This document shows, piece by piece, positions 25,629 to 34,416 of a stretch of DNA of 64,000 nt. Source of the stretch: CAWKDC01 sp964383495. Its GTDB lineage: Bacteria > Pseudomonadota > Gammaproteobacteria > JABCZS01. Position numbers and translations under genes: made by a program. Every line of letters starts with the position of its first letter. The first letter of the stretch is position 1. The stretch is taken from assembly GCA_964383495.1 (NCBI GenBank), contig CAYLHG010000001.1:124001-188000 (forward strand), written 5' to 3'. The notes beneath the pieces were generated by a model, which searched no databases, was not told where the DNA came from, and saw only the letters and a program-made list of their open reading frames with translations.

Positions 25629-26421
25629 GAGGGCTCTCCTTCACATTCACAAGAGCTTCCAATGCATTTAAAAACCCTTCCGAATATATTTTTTCCTGCG
25701 CTTTCAGCGTTTCCATGACTAAGGCATACTCACGCTCAACATCTTTTTCTGTTAATGAGCCACGCATGCGCTCAAACGCCAAATAAGCCAAATAAGTATT
25801 CAACACATCTGTTTCACAATAATCATGAATTTCTTTTATTTTTCCTGCTTGATACGCTGGCCATACTTCACTACCATGCATACCCATTTTTCCGGGTAAA
25901 CCCAACATCAAAGCGATATGATCGAGCGGCGCTGCTGCGCGTGCAGTGTATCCAGCCAACACATCCATCAAATCAATGTGGCGATAGTGATAACGATTCA
26001 AATAATTGTTATATCGAAATTGGTTGTTATTATCTCCGACTTCCCAATATTGCGCTGCTGTGACACCATGTTTTAATGCACGATAATGTAGCACGGGCAA
26101 ATCAAATGTGGTGCCATTCCAAGAAACCAAGGTTGGAGTGAACCGATCTAGCCCTGCATAAAAACGCTCTATTAATTCTTTCTCAGAGCTGTTTTCTTCT
26201 CCTAAGGACCATATGGTTAATTTATCAGCCTGCTTGAGTACACACGAAATCGCCACGATTTTTTGTAAATAATGAGGTAAAAAGCTGGTTTGATGGGTCT
26301 GCATGCGCCATGCAAACAGCGCCTGGGCCACCTCTTCGTCTGTAACATTTTGTAAATTAAGAAGTTTTCTACCAAGTTCGCAATCGGGGATTGTTTCAAT
26401 GTCAAAAACAAATACAGGCAT
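25615..26421 (-). CDS. Predicted 3'-5' exonuclease (DnaQ-like, PolB exonuclease-related)
   Basis: 268 residues with the DEDDy exonuclease layout. Exo I is VFDIETIPD at the N-terminus, Exo II is LVSWNGTTFDLPVLHYRAL (about residue 100), and Exo III is HDYCETDVLNTYLAYL (about 195-210). This is the stand-alone group related to the PolB proofreading domain, with no polymerase part. The role is probably DNA repair or RNA trimming and is not established. It is first in the minus-strand run through rlmD, relA, mazG-adk, trx and hemH. GGAGGGTCCTC lies just before the ATG. Confidence 0.82.
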   Translation of the reverse strand: MPVFVFDIETIPDCELGRKLLNLQNVTDEEVAQALFAWRMQTHQTSFLPHYLQKIVAISCVLKQADKLTIWSLGEENSSEKELIERFYAGLDRFTPTLVSWNGTTFDLPVLHYRALKHGVTAAQYWEVGDNNNQFRYNNYLNRYHYRHIDLMDVLAGYTARAAAPLDHIALMLGLPGKMGMHGSEVWPAYQAGKIKEIHDYCETDVLNTYLAYLAFERMRGSLTEKDVEREYALVMETLKAQEKIYSEGFLNALEALVNVKESPHELG

Positions 26422-26537
26422 GAGGACCCTCCAAAGCAGGAGAGTATATCATTTTATGGTTAATACCCAAACCCTCATCGAAAGGCTCATTTGGAGTACA
26501 CTTCAGATCTACCTTGAACATGACTGGAGGAAGATAA

Positions 26538-27011
26538 ATGAGCACACCTTGTCCTTGCAACCCTACACGCACTTATGATGCTTGCTGCGGACAATATATT
26601 TCTCATGCCGCCCTAGCGCCTACCCCTGAAGCGCTCATGCGCTCGCGTTATAGCGCTTACACGTTGGGAGAAATAGATTACGTTGCAGCTACCCAAGCGG
26701 GGCCCGCTGCAGAAGGCTTTAATCCTGCTGAAACTCAGCGTTGGGCAGCCTCATTAACATGGGATGGGGTGGAGATCATAGAAGCTCTGCCTTCAGAAGG
26801 CTCGATTGCCTTTGTGACGTTCGAGGCACATTATCGAGAAGGCAAGAAATCTTATTTATTATCAGAAAAAAGTGAGTTTCATCATATTAATGGAGAATGG
26901 AAGTACTGGGCAGCCCTGCCGCCAGCCCGATATACGCCTGTTAATTTAGGGCGCAATGCACTTTGCGAATGTGGGAGTGGGAAGAAATATAAACGTTGTT
27001 GTGGACAATAA
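26538..27011 (+). CDS. ychJ: YchJ-family (UPF0225) protein with SEC-C motifs
   Basis: 157 residues with a zinc-binding SEC-C motif at each end: CPCNPTRTYDACCG (residues 5-18) and CECGSGKKYKRCCG near the C-terminus. The central NTF2-like part has EALMRSRYSAYTLGEIDYV, which is diagnostic for YchJ. TGGAGGAAG precedes the ATG. Cytoplasmic; the biochemical function of the family is not established. It is transcribed away from the exonuclease run and towards the tRNA gene on the other strand. Confidence 0.88.
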   Translation: MSTPCPCNPTRTYDACCGQYISHAALAPTPEALMRSRYSAYTLGEIDYVAATQAGPAAEGFNPAETQRWAASLTWDGVEIIEALPSEGSIAFVTFEAHYREGKKSYLLSEKSEFHHINGEWKYWAALPPARYTPVNLGRNALCECGSGKKYKRCCGQ

Positions 27012-27016
27012 ACTTG

Positions 27017-27090
27017 TGCGCCCGGAGAGATTCGAACTCCCGACCATCTGGTTCGTAGCCAGGTACTCTATCCAACTGAGCTACGGGCGC
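27017..27090 (-). tRNA. tRNA-Arg (anticodon ACG)
   Basis: The minus strand folds as a complete cloverleaf. The acceptor stem is GCGCCCG/CGGGCGC with discriminator A, the D-arm is GCTCAGTTGGATAGAGT, and the anticodon arm CTGGCTACGAACCAG has ACG at positions 34-36. The T-arm is GGGAGTTCGAATCTCTC, i.e. a TTCGAAT loop. 74 nt, with no CCA encoded. It reads CGN Arg codons after A34-to-I editing, which requires TadA. Confidence 0.96.
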
Positions 27091-27110
27091 GTCGTCCTAT
27101 TTCGTTGACC

Positions 27111-27138
27111 ATTATGCCAGGATTATTTGAAAAAACAA
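27111..27138 (-). promoter_or_regulatory. Putative promoter of tRNA-Arg
   Basis: On the minus strand TTGTTT (27133-27138) and CATAAT (27111-27116) are 16 bp apart, with a TGG extended -10 just before CATAAT. The tRNA 5' end lies about 20 bases downstream. Confidence 0.5.
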
Positions 27139-27153
27139 GTATTTTTTATGAGA

Positions 27154-27182
27154 TTGACAGTAGCATACCAACAAAGTAACAT
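27154..27182 (+). promoter_or_regulatory. Putative promoter of the 27215 ORF
   Basis: TTGACA (27154-27159) is perfect and TAACAT (27177-27182) lies 17 bp after it, about 32 bases before the ATG at 27215. It diverges from the tRNA promoter. Confidence 0.5.
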
Positions 27183-27214
27183 AAAAAGCTTAGAGATTTG
27201 AATGGAGCCAAGCT

Positions 27215-27475
27215 ATGCGCAATCCCACTGATCCTACTAGCGATAACAAAAACCAGCAATGCGACAATGGAAGCTGCTCAGTTACCAGGTCCTCAGATTC
27301 TCTCATAACCCTAAGCTTTATGATCGCATTGGCTGAAGCTGAAGCTCAAGATAACCCCACAGAAAGTGTATTACGCGCGTCGCAGGCAAGCGTGCGCTAC
27401 CCAAATGCAAATACCACGCATTACCTAGACCTAGGTACAGATGATGATGACCAAAGCGTCCAGCCAATCAATTAA
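27215..27475 (+). CDS. Hypothetical protein, 86 aa
   Basis: No family recognised. The ATG has TGGAGCC 7 bases upstream and a 17-bp-spaced promoter before that. The product is hydrophilic and Asn/Asp/Ser-rich (DPTSDNKNQQCDNGSCSV), has a short helical stretch SLITLSFMIALAEAEAQ, and ends in an acidic GTDDDDQSV tail. The next ORF starts 2 bases after its stop in another frame, so the two may be coupled genes or one gene split by a frameshift. Confidence 0.45.
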   Translation: MRNPTDPTSDNKNQQCDNGSCSVTRSSDSLITLSFMIALAEAEAQDNPTESVLRASQASVRYPNANTTHYLDLGTDDDDQSVQPIN

Positions 27476-27477
27476 GT

Positions 27478-27768
27478 GTGCCTAAATTATCCACTAACGA
27501 TGCAAACAACGCTGCGGTCAATAATAATGATGGCTCCTCGGGTAACGAACGAAGAACTCAAAAAGTAGTACGTTTTTCCCAGCCTGAGTCTTCCTCAACT
27601 CAAGGTGCAGCAGCTGCCGCTCAAAGCATAGGCGGTCAGAACCAAGAAGCGAAGCCTATGTTGAATCAATATGCTCTGCCAGAATTCTTAAGTTTCAGCC
27701 CGAGCAATTGTGTAAACTTTTTTCCTGAAGAAGAAACAGAAAGCCAGCAAGCAGATGGGCCCAACTGA
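27478..27768 (+). CDS. Hypothetical low-complexity protein, 96 aa
   Basis: A GTG at 27478 follows the previous stop by 2 bases; there is no good ribosome binding site, and the same frame is open back to 27451. The product is Asn/Ser/Gln/Ala-rich (NDANNAAVNNNDGSSGNE, STQGAAAAAQS) with an acidic end, so it is probably disordered. Composition continues that of the upstream ORF, which favours a single gene interrupted by a frameshift. No family recognised. Confidence 0.35.
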   Translation: MPKLSTNDANNAAVNNNDGSSGNERRTQKVVRFSQPESSSTQGAAAAAQSIGGQNQEAKPMLNQYALPEFLSFSPSNCVNFFPEEETESQQADGPN

Positions 27769-27801
27769 TGGTGCTCTCTTCGTAGCTCTACCCTCTTTTT
27801 A

Positions 27802-27830
27802 AGGGCTTTGTTGCATAGATGATGCACGTC
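27802..27830. mobile_element. Possible insertion-sequence end remnant
   Basis: AGGGCTTTGTTGCATAGATG resembles the terminal inverted repeat of IS5-family elements (GGCTTTGTTG-type ends). No transposase frame or matching second end is seen nearby, so at most this is a solo or decayed end. Just beyond it, at 27865-27889, a CGTAGGGAC...AATGCGCCC stretch resembles a decayed copy of the palindromic repeat. Confidence 0.25.
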
Positions 27831-27897
27831 ATTGTAGGAGGATGAATATCTTATAGCACCACGTAGGGACAAATGTAATGCGCCCAGGTCAATTTGT

Positions 27898-28833
27898 TTA
27901 TGAGCGGCTAGGTTCTAACGCTAAACCATCCATTTCAGTGCCGCGATCTTCGACAGGATCAGGGAATGTTACAATTTCCCAAGCATCAGGGTTTGCAATC
28001 AGCGCTTTAAGTAAGTGGCAGTTCATGGTATGGCCAGATTTAACTCCATGAAACGCACCAATGATATTCTTGCCCAATAAATACAGGTCCCCAATAGCAT
28101 CAAGAATCTTATGACGTGCAAATTCGTCTTCGTAACGCAAGCCATCTTCATTCAACACGCGGTATTCATCAATCACCACCGTGTTGTCCATGCTCGCGCC
28201 TAACGCTAAATTCGCTGCACGCATTTTTTCTGCGTCGCTTAAAAAACCAAATGTGCGTGCACGAGACACTTCTTTCACATAAGATGTCTTCGCAAAATCA
28301 ATGGTGACAGATTGTGCTGTATCACGAAAAACGGGATGATCAAAAGCGATGTCAAAAGTTATCTTGAAACCGTTAAAAGGCTCAATGCTTGCTATTTTAT
28401 TGCCATCTTGTACACGAACACGTTCTTTAATACGAATAAATTCTTTCAAAGCCGGCGCTTGTTCGCAAATGCCCGCAGATTGAATTAAAAATACAAAAGG
28501 CCCGGCACTGCCATCCATGATCGGCAACTCGTTGGCGCTCAACTCTACGTAAATATTATCAATACCCAAGCCTGCTAAAGCAGATAACAAGTGCTCTACG
28601 GTGGCAATCGTTACGCCATCTTTCGCTAAAGAGGTGGAAAAACGGGTGTCTGCAATGTATTCTGAACGCGCAGGAATCTCTACATCAGGCGCGCCTTCTG
28701 TGCCCAAACGACGAAATACAACCCCAGTATGAGCAGGCGCCGGACGCAAGGTTAAATATACCTTTTTACCAGTATGAACCCCTATCCCGGTGGTTTTAAT
28801 CACATTTTTAATAGTTCGTTGATATTTAGGCAT
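27898..28833 (-). CDS. lpxC: UDP-3-O-acyl-N-acetylglucosamine deacetylase
   Basis: Zn-dependent committed step of lipid A synthesis, 311 residues, normal length. Zinc ligands are visible: His in TVEHLLSALAGLGIDN (about 79), and the His and Asp of HKILDAIGDLYLLG (about 237-241). The general acid-base His is in FHGVKSGHTMN (about 263). The substrate-tunnel segment ELPIMDGSAGPFV is intact. It lies last in the dcw direction, downstream of ftsZ as in E. coli, but separated by about 140 bases with a repeat. Confidence 0.96.
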   Translation of the reverse strand: MPKYQRTIKNVIKTTGIGVHTGKKVYLTLRPAPAHTGVVFRRLGTEGAPDVEIPARSEYIADTRFSTSLAKDGVTIATVEHLLSALAGLGIDNIYVELSANELPIMDGSAGPFVFLIQSAGICEQAPALKEFIRIKERVRVQDGNKIASIEPFNGFKITFDIAFDHPVFRDTAQSVTIDFAKTSYVKEVSRARTFGFLSDAEKMRAANLALGASMDNTVVIDEYRVLNEDGLRYEDEFARHKILDAIGDLYLLGKNIIGAFHGVKSGHTMNCHLLKALIANPDAWEIVTFPDPVEDRGTEMDGLALEPSRS

Positions 28834-28910
28834 CTACCATTCCTGTCATTATTGCGTTAAAAACGGTGCGATTATACCGGCTATTCAAGGGATTGTATAC
28901 CCCTGAGGCC

Positions 28911-28966
28911 TAAAACCCGCGCCTACGGCGCACCCGGGCTTGACCCGGGATCTGCGCTCCTACGAA
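28911..28966 (-). repeat. GC-rich repeat copy between ftsZ and lpxC
   Basis: On the minus strand the last part reads GCGCCGTAGGCGCGGGTTTT, which matches the repeats before tsaB (16221) and at 52103. Beside it stands CCCGGGTCAAGCCCGGG, a palindrome of two CCCGGG blocks, and the far end is CGTAGGAGCGC. It may weaken or end transcription between ftsZ and lpxC. Confidence 0.55.
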
Positions 28967-28975
28967 GAAAATGCC

Positions 28976-30133
28976 CTATTCTTTACTCCTGCGCAAGAAC
29001 GCTGGAATGTCCAAATAATCACCCGAAGCTGGTGCTTCGAATACTGTCCGCGTCTCAGCTTGACGACGTAAGACAGTTGGCTTCTCAAGTTTAGCATAAT
29101 CTGTCGTTCCGTCAGGTCGCGTAGTGCCCATTAAACGTTTATCCTTGGGCAAACCCACTGGCAGATTTTGAGCTAAGCCGGTCGCTACGACGGTTACGCG
29201 CAACTCGTCTTGCATATTGGGGTCTACCACCGTACCTACCACCACCGTAGCATCTTCGGAAGTAAAGCTCTTTACCACATCTCCCACTTCTTCAAATTCC
29301 CCAATGGTCATATTCATACCAGCAGTGATGTTTACTAATACCCCTTGAGCCCCTGTTAAATTGATATTTTCCAAGAGTGGGCTGGAAATCGCCGCTTCAG
29401 CCGCTTCACGCGCCCGGTTTTCCCCTGCCGCTATCCCCGTCCCCATCATTGCAATACCCATCTTAGACATCACAGTGCGAACGTCAGCAAAGTCTACGTT
29501 GATCAAGCCTGGCCGCGTGATTAGCTCCGCAATCCCTGCCACCGCACCACGTAATACATCGTTAGCTGCCTTAAATGCATCCAATAACGAAATACTTTTA
29601 CCCAAGACAGACAGTAACTTTTCATTAGGGATGGTAATTAAAGAATCTACGTTTTTGCTTAGCGCTTGAATACCAGCATCAGCTACTTGAGCGCGCTTAC
29701 GCCCCTCAAAGGGGAAAGGCTTGGTCACAATCGCAACCGTGAGAATGCCCAATTCCTTCGCAATTTCAGCCACAATCGGCGCAGCGCCCGTTCCGGTACC
29801 ACCCCCCATTCCAGCCGTAATAAAAAGCATGTCGGCCCCTCTGATGGCTTCAATAATACGTTGGCGATCTTCAATCGCTGCGTCGCGGCCTACGTCAGGG
29901 TTAGCACCCGCGCCTAAACCTTTTGTCATTTTTTGACCCAACGCCACTTTGTTGGCAACAGGGGAATGCTCCATGGCTTGGCGGTCGGTGTTGGCGATGT
30001 AAAATTCAACGCCTTCAATCATGTCTTGAACCATATAATTGACTGCATTGCTGCCGCCGCCACCCACACCAATCACTTTAATGATCGCATTTTCACCCAT
30101 TTCTTCCGTATTCATAAATTCAAACGTAGCCAT
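28976..30133 (-). CDS. ftsZ: Cell division protein FtsZ
   Basis: Tubulin-like GTPase that forms the Z-ring, 385 residues. The GTP-binding tubulin signature GGGTGTGAAP lies near residue 107, with GVGGGGSNAVNYM near the N-terminus and a T7-loop stretch (LINVDFADV) near 205. The conserved C-terminal peptide DYLDIPAFLRR, which binds FtsA and ZipA, is at the very end. AGGAAGGGG precedes the ATG. It follows ftsA by 25 bases. Confidence 0.98.
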   Translation of the reverse strand: MATFEFMNTEEMGENAIIKVIGVGGGGSNAVNYMVQDMIEGVEFYIANTDRQAMEHSPVANKVALGQKMTKGLGAGANPDVGRDAAIEDRQRIIEAIRGADMLFITAGMGGGTGTGAAPIVAEIAKELGILTVAIVTKPFPFEGRKRAQVADAGIQALSKNVDSLITIPNEKLLSVLGKSISLLDAFKAANDVLRGAVAGIAELITRPGLINVDFADVRTVMSKMGIAMMGTGIAAGENRAREAAEAAISSPLLENINLTGAQGVLVNITAGMNMTIGEFEEVGDVVKSFTSEDATVVVGTVVDPNMQDELRVTVVATGLAQNLPVGLPKDKRLMGTTRPDGTTDYAKLEKPTVLRRQAETRTVFEAPASGDYLDIPAFLRRSKE

Positions 30134-30158
30134 ACCGATCCCCTTCCTATCTGCTCCA

Positions 30159-31388
30159 TTAAAAACTGTTCTGCAACCAACCTTGCACTCGCTGCCACAC
30201 TGAATGACGTGGGTGGGCTCGTACCCCTGTTTTATTAGCCCGATCTAACGCATACAATAACAATCCAACCCCTGTGGCATACATGGGGTTAGAAACGACA
30301 TCGGTCAAACCACTCACATGCTGAGGGTAACCTACTCGCACTGGCATGCGAAACACTGTTTCTGCTAATACATCTGCCCCTGGGATTTTAGCACTCCCCC
30401 CAGTCAATACAACACCTGATGCGATTAAGTCTTGCAAACCACTGCGACGAATTTCTTGATGCACCAACGTGAATAATTCCTCAAAACGCGCTTCAATTAC
30501 TTCCGCCAGCATTTTACGCGATAATTGACGTATTGGCCGATCTCCCACGGTATTCACATCCAATACAGCATTCTCATCCACCATAGATGCTAGCGCGCAG
30601 CCATACTCTTTCTTTAACATTTCTGCAGATTGTGTCGGTGTACGCAATGCCATAGCAATGTCGTTTGTAACTTGATCACCGGCAATAGGAATCACTGCTG
30701 TATGGCGCACCGCCCCTTCTGTGTATATCACTAAATCAGTTGTGCCGCCGCCAATATCAATCATGCACACGCCTAATTCTTTTTCATCTTCTGTCAACAC
30801 AGCGTGGCTGGAAGCTAATTGCTCAAGCACGATGTCGTCCACTTCTAACCCACAACGACGCACACATTTTACAATATTTTGTGATGCACTCACTGCCCCT
30901 GTTACCATGTGCACTTTTGCTTCTAAACGCACACCACACATACCGATAGGTTCACGAATACCCACTTGATCATCCACCGCAAATGCTTGAGGCAATACAT
31001 GCAGAATTTTTTGATCAGCAGGAATGGCAACAGCTTTAGCAGCATCAATCACACGCTCTAAATCAGCTTCGTTGACCTCATGATCACGAATCGCAACAAT
31101 GCCATGAGAATTAATAGAACGAATATGGCTACCTGCAATGCCCGTGCAAACAGAGTGAATTTCGCAACCGGCCATTAATTCTGCTTCTTCGCAGGCGCGT
31201 TGAATGGACTGCACCGTTGCATCGATGTTAACAACCACACCTTTTTTCAATCCACGAGAAGGATGATGGCCAATGCCAATCACATCCAGTGTGCCATTAT
31301 CATTCACTTCGCCCACAATAGCGACCACTTTAGAGGTCCCGATATCTAAAGCAACTAATAAATTCTTTTCAGGTTTCGTTTTCATCAT
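30159..31388 (-). CDS. ftsA: Cell division protein FtsA
   Basis: Actin-like ATPase that ties FtsZ filaments to the membrane and recruits late division proteins, 409 residues. Phosphate-binding loop ALDIGTSKVVAIVGE is at the N-terminus, and MIDIGGGTTDLVIY (about 205) and VLTGGSAKIPG (about 340) complete the nucleotide site. The C-terminal basic amphipathic helix (SVWQRVQGWLQNSF) is the membrane anchor. The start overlaps the ftsQ stop (ATGA). Confidence 0.97.
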   Translation of the reverse strand: MMKTKPEKNLLVALDIGTSKVVAIVGEVNDNGTLDVIGIGHHPSRGLKKGVVVNIDATVQSIQRACEEAELMAGCEIHSVCTGIAGSHIRSINSHGIVAIRDHEVNEADLERVIDAAKAVAIPADQKILHVLPQAFAVDDQVGIREPIGMCGVRLEAKVHMVTGAVSASQNIVKCVRRCGLEVDDIVLEQLASSHAVLTEDEKELGVCMIDIGGGTTDLVIYTEGAVRHTAVIPIAGDQVTNDIAMALRTPTQSAEMLKKEYGCALASMVDENAVLDVNTVGDRPIRQLSRKMLAEVIEARFEELFTLVHQEIRRSGLQDLIASGVVLTGGSAKIPGADVLAETVFRMPVRVGYPQHVSGLTDVVSNPMYATGVGLLLYALDRANKTGVRAHPRHSVWQRVQGWLQNSF

Positions 31389-32101
31389 CTCCAGTCTCTC
31401 CCTGCTTGTTTCACCACAAAGCCATTGGTGTATCGCAAATCTACATACTGCACGCCCTGAGGCGCCTTAATATCCACAGGCGAAAGCTGTACAAACCGCG
31501 TTAACCGCTCTGACACATCTTCCGACCCTAAAGCAATGCTTAACCCACTGCTTAATACTGCATGCCACGCCCATCGCGCACTCAAGGATAGTGAATCTAT
31601 CCGTACATCAACAGGGGCTACTGCCTTATTTAACACCGCATACATTTCGTACACTTGTGTTAACTCCTCCGATGGACCACTCCACCGAGGCAAATCCAAT
31701 ATAGGCAACACTTGGGGCGCGAATGCCTCCCCCTCGTTATTCACCATCGCACGGTCTCCCCAATAGGCGATGGGCTGTTGCTCCGTTAACTCCACCACTA
31801 AAGTATCAGGCCAATGGCGCCTCACTTGGACCTCGTACACCCAAGGATTTTCTTGAAGTGCGCGGCGCAACCCACTGATATTAACCGTAACAAAGCTTGT
31901 TTCCACGTAAGGCGCAATGACTGCTTGAATATCTTCCTGCGGTAAATACGTTAACTTCCCGGAAACTTTTACCATCCGCACCGGCACACGCTGCGGATCT
32001 TTCAAATAGTTATAGCCCACTATGATGAACATAGCCAACAAAACAGCCATAACACCTTGAAACACACGGCGGAAAATGTATAAACTTCCAGATTCTTTCA
32101 T
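31385..32101 (-). CDS. ftsQ: Cell division protein FtsQ
   Basis: Bitopic inner-membrane division protein, 238 residues. A short cytoplasmic part and one helix (about residues 10-30, GVMAVLLAMFIIVGYNYL) are followed by a POTRA domain (VSGKLTYLPQEDIQAVI) and the beta domain with RRHWPDTLVVELTEQQPIAYWG. It recruits FtsL, FtsB and later proteins. It lies directly between murB and ftsA; the ddl gene that often precedes ftsQ is missing here. Confidence 0.93.
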   Translation of the reverse strand: MKESGSLYIFRRVFQGVMAVLLAMFIIVGYNYLKDPQRVPVRMVKVSGKLTYLPQEDIQAVIAPYVETSFVTVNISGLRRALQENPWVYEVQVRRHWPDTLVVELTEQQPIAYWGDRAMVNNEGEAFAPQVLPILDLPRWSGPSEELTQVYEMYAVLNKAVAPVDVRIDSLSLSARWAWHAVLSSGLSIALGSEDVSERLTRFVQLSPVDIKAPQGVQYVDLRYTNGFVVKQAGRDWR

Positions 32102-32114
32102 AATACCCCGGCGG

Positions 32115-32975
32115 CTACGCTTCCCCTAAAATACATACCTCCCTATACAACTGGACCCCAGTTTGCTCTAACACAGTGCCTTCTATCCGGCGTATTAAGT
32201 GCTCTACATCACTGCTGCTAGCATTCCCCAGGTTTATAATAAAATTAGCATGTTTTGGGGAAATTTGAGCGCCCCCCACCACCAGCCCTTTCAAACCACA
32301 ACATTCAATTAAACGTGCGGCATGATCATCGGGAGGATTACGAAAAACAGAGCCACAACTCAGTAAGCCGATAGGCTGTGTCTCCGATCGCTTTTTCAAC
32401 AATGCCTTCACACGCACTTCACTTTCCGCTCCATCCCCTTTTGCTAATGAAAGATAAGCACCCACAAACCATGTATCAGGAGCACATGTTACCGTTCGGT
32501 ATCCTGTTTCAATATCTGCACGATCGTGTAACGTCACACGACCAGCGCGGTCCATCACTTCCACTTGCGCAACGGCGTTCCAAGTTTCTCCGCCAAAAGC
32601 GCCGGCATTCATCCTTAATGCACCACCCAATGTGCCTGGGATGCCCGCGAAAAATTCTGCACCCACCACATCATGTCGTGCTGCAAATTTAGCAATTTTA
32701 GCGCAAGTCACACCTGCTTGTGCATAGATACGATTATCTTCTAATAATACCAATTTATCGATCGCACCTTGCGTTAAAATTACTGTACCGCGAATACCTT
32801 TATCGCGAATCAACACGTTTGACCCTAACCCTAACCATGTAAGAGGCTCATCAGGCGGCAATGATCCTAAAAATAACGATAAATCATGCAAATCAACAGG
32901 CACATAAGTGCGATCTGCACAACCACCAATGTGCCATGAATTTAACATCTTCAACGGCGCATTGAATGTCGTCAT
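32115..32975 (-). CDS. murB: UDP-N-acetylenolpyruvoylglucosamine reductase
   Basis: FAD/NADPH enzyme that makes UDP-MurNAc. From the ATG at 32975 the protein has 286 residues; this start follows the murC stop by 4 bases and has AAAGGT before it, while in-frame starts up to 33032 overlap murC. NSWHIGGCADRTYVP is the FAD-domain opening and GLGSNVLIRDKGIRG the phosphate-binding loop. AGIPGTLGGALRMNAGAFGGE (about 105) and GSVFRNPPDDHAARLIE with the catalytic Ser (about 205-220) are present. The position between murC and ftsQ replaces ddl of the E. coli order. Confidence 0.94.
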   Translation of the reverse strand: MTTFNAPLKMLNSWHIGGCADRTYVPVDLHDLSLFLGSLPPDEPLTWLGLGSNVLIRDKGIRGTVILTQGAIDKLVLLEDNRIYAQAGVTCAKIAKFAARHDVVGAEFFAGIPGTLGGALRMNAGAFGGETWNAVAQVEVMDRAGRVTLHDRADIETGYRTVTCAPDTWFVGAYLSLAKGDGAESEVRVKALLKKRSETQPIGLLSCGSVFRNPPDDHAARLIECCGLKGLVVGGAQISPKHANFIINLGNASSSDVEHLIRRIEGTVLEQTGVQLYREVCILGEA

Positions 32976-32979
32976 ACCT

Positions 32980-34416
32980 TTATAAGGAGGATTGCCTTCC
33001 ATCATAAAATGTTTCACCCAACTCTTGCACACATTGTTGCACTAACGCGCCGATACTACCGGCACCTTGCATTAATACGATATCATTTTCTTGACATACT
33101 GTTTCTAATGCTTGCACCACTTCATTCAAAGCAGGCACAAAAATAGGTTCCAATACACCTTTAGCGCGAATGGCCCTCATTAAATCGCGACTATCCGCTC
33201 CCGGAATAACAGTCTCGCCTGCGCTGTATACATCTAACAATAATACGCAATCACACAAACATAATACGTTGACAAAATCATCAAATAAATCTCTTGTGCG
33301 AGTATAACGATGCGGCTGAAATAACATCACTAAACGACGGTCAGGCCATGCTTCGCGCGCTGTTGCAATGGTTGCGCGCAATTCTGTGGGGTGATGCCCA
33401 TAATCATCAACGAGTGTTACATGCGCTCCTTTTTTAAACTGAATAGGATACTGTTGAAAACGCCGCCCAACACCACCAAATTTAGATAACGCTTCCAACA
33501 CAGTTGTCATGGGAATGCCTTCATGCTGCGCGATCGCAATCGCTGACAGTGCATTCAATGCATTATGTCGCCCCGGAATATTTAAACGCACGGCATAACT
33601 TTGCTCATTCACGATGCATTCAAAATGCCCGCTCAAATTTTCCACGCGATAATGCTGAACACGCACATCTGCTTTTTCATGAAAGCCATAGGTGAGCACA
33701 GGACGATGAATACGCGGCAATAATTTTTCAATCACAGGATCATCTAAACATAATACCGCACATCCATAAAAGGGGATTTTATGAATAAAATTTAAAAATG
33801 CTTCTTCTAGTTCTGCAAAGTCGCCGTGATAGGTGCTCATATGATCCGCATCAATATTAGTCACTACCACCAACATAGGATGTAAATATAAAAAAGAAGC
33901 ATCGCTTTCGTCCGCTTCTGCAATTAAATAATCACCTTGCCCCAACTTTGCATTGGATTGCGCGCTGTTTAACTTTCCACCAATCACATAAGAAGGATCT
34001 AAATCAGCCGCTGCAAATATGCTCACAATCAAGCTCGTTGTAGTTGTTTTTCCATGTGTGCCGGCGATAGCAATGCCATAGCGGAAACGCATTAATTCTG
34101 CCAACATTTGTGCACGAGGAATCAATGGCAACCCTGCTTCTTTGGCTGCTTGCATCTCTGGATTGTCTGCTGAAACAGCAGAAGAGTAAACAACCACATC
34201 TGCACCTGCAACATGCGCTGCCTCATGTCCTTCAAAAATTGTAATCCCTAATGATCTCAATGCGTCTGTACTGCTACTCACATGCAAGTCAGATCCCGAT
34301 ACCTCATACCCTTCTCGCCGCAATACGTGAGCAATGCCACTCATACCCACACCACCAATCCCAATAAAGTGAATGCGCCGTACAGCCTGCATATTGCGAG
34401 CCAATTTTTTAATCAT
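32980..34416 (-). CDS. murC: UDP-N-acetylmuramate-L-alanine ligase
   Basis: Adds L-Ala to UDP-MurNAc with ATP. From the ATG at 34416 it has 478 residues; GAGGTGGTTC precedes it and it overlaps the murG stop by 8 bases, while the longer frame to 34491 runs inside murG. RRIHFIGIGGVGMSGIAHVL is the UDP-binding Rossmann start, AIAGTHGKTTTTSLI the P-loop (about residue 110), and FQPHRYTRTRDLFDDF the C-terminal signature. Confidence 0.96.
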   Translation of the reverse strand: MIKKLARNMQAVRRIHFIGIGGVGMSGIAHVLRREGYEVSGSDLHVSSSTDALRSLGITIFEGHEAAHVAGADVVVYSSAVSADNPEMQAAKEAGLPLIPRAQMLAELMRFRYGIAIAGTHGKTTTTSLIVSIFAAADLDPSYVIGGKLNSAQSNAKLGQGDYLIAEADESDASFLYLHPMLVVVTNIDADHMSTYHGDFAELEEAFLNFIHKIPFYGCAVLCLDDPVIEKLLPRIHRPVLTYGFHEKADVRVQHYRVENLSGHFECIVNEQSYAVRLNIPGRHNALNALSAIAIAQHEGIPMTTVLEALSKFGGVGRRFQQYPIQFKKGAHVTLVDDYGHHPTELRATIATAREAWPDRRLVMLFQPHRYTRTRDLFDDFVNVLCLCDCVLLLDVYSAGETVIPGADSRDLMRAIRAKGVLEPIFVPALNEVVQALETVCQENDIVLMQGAGSIGALVQQCVQELGETFYDGRQSSL

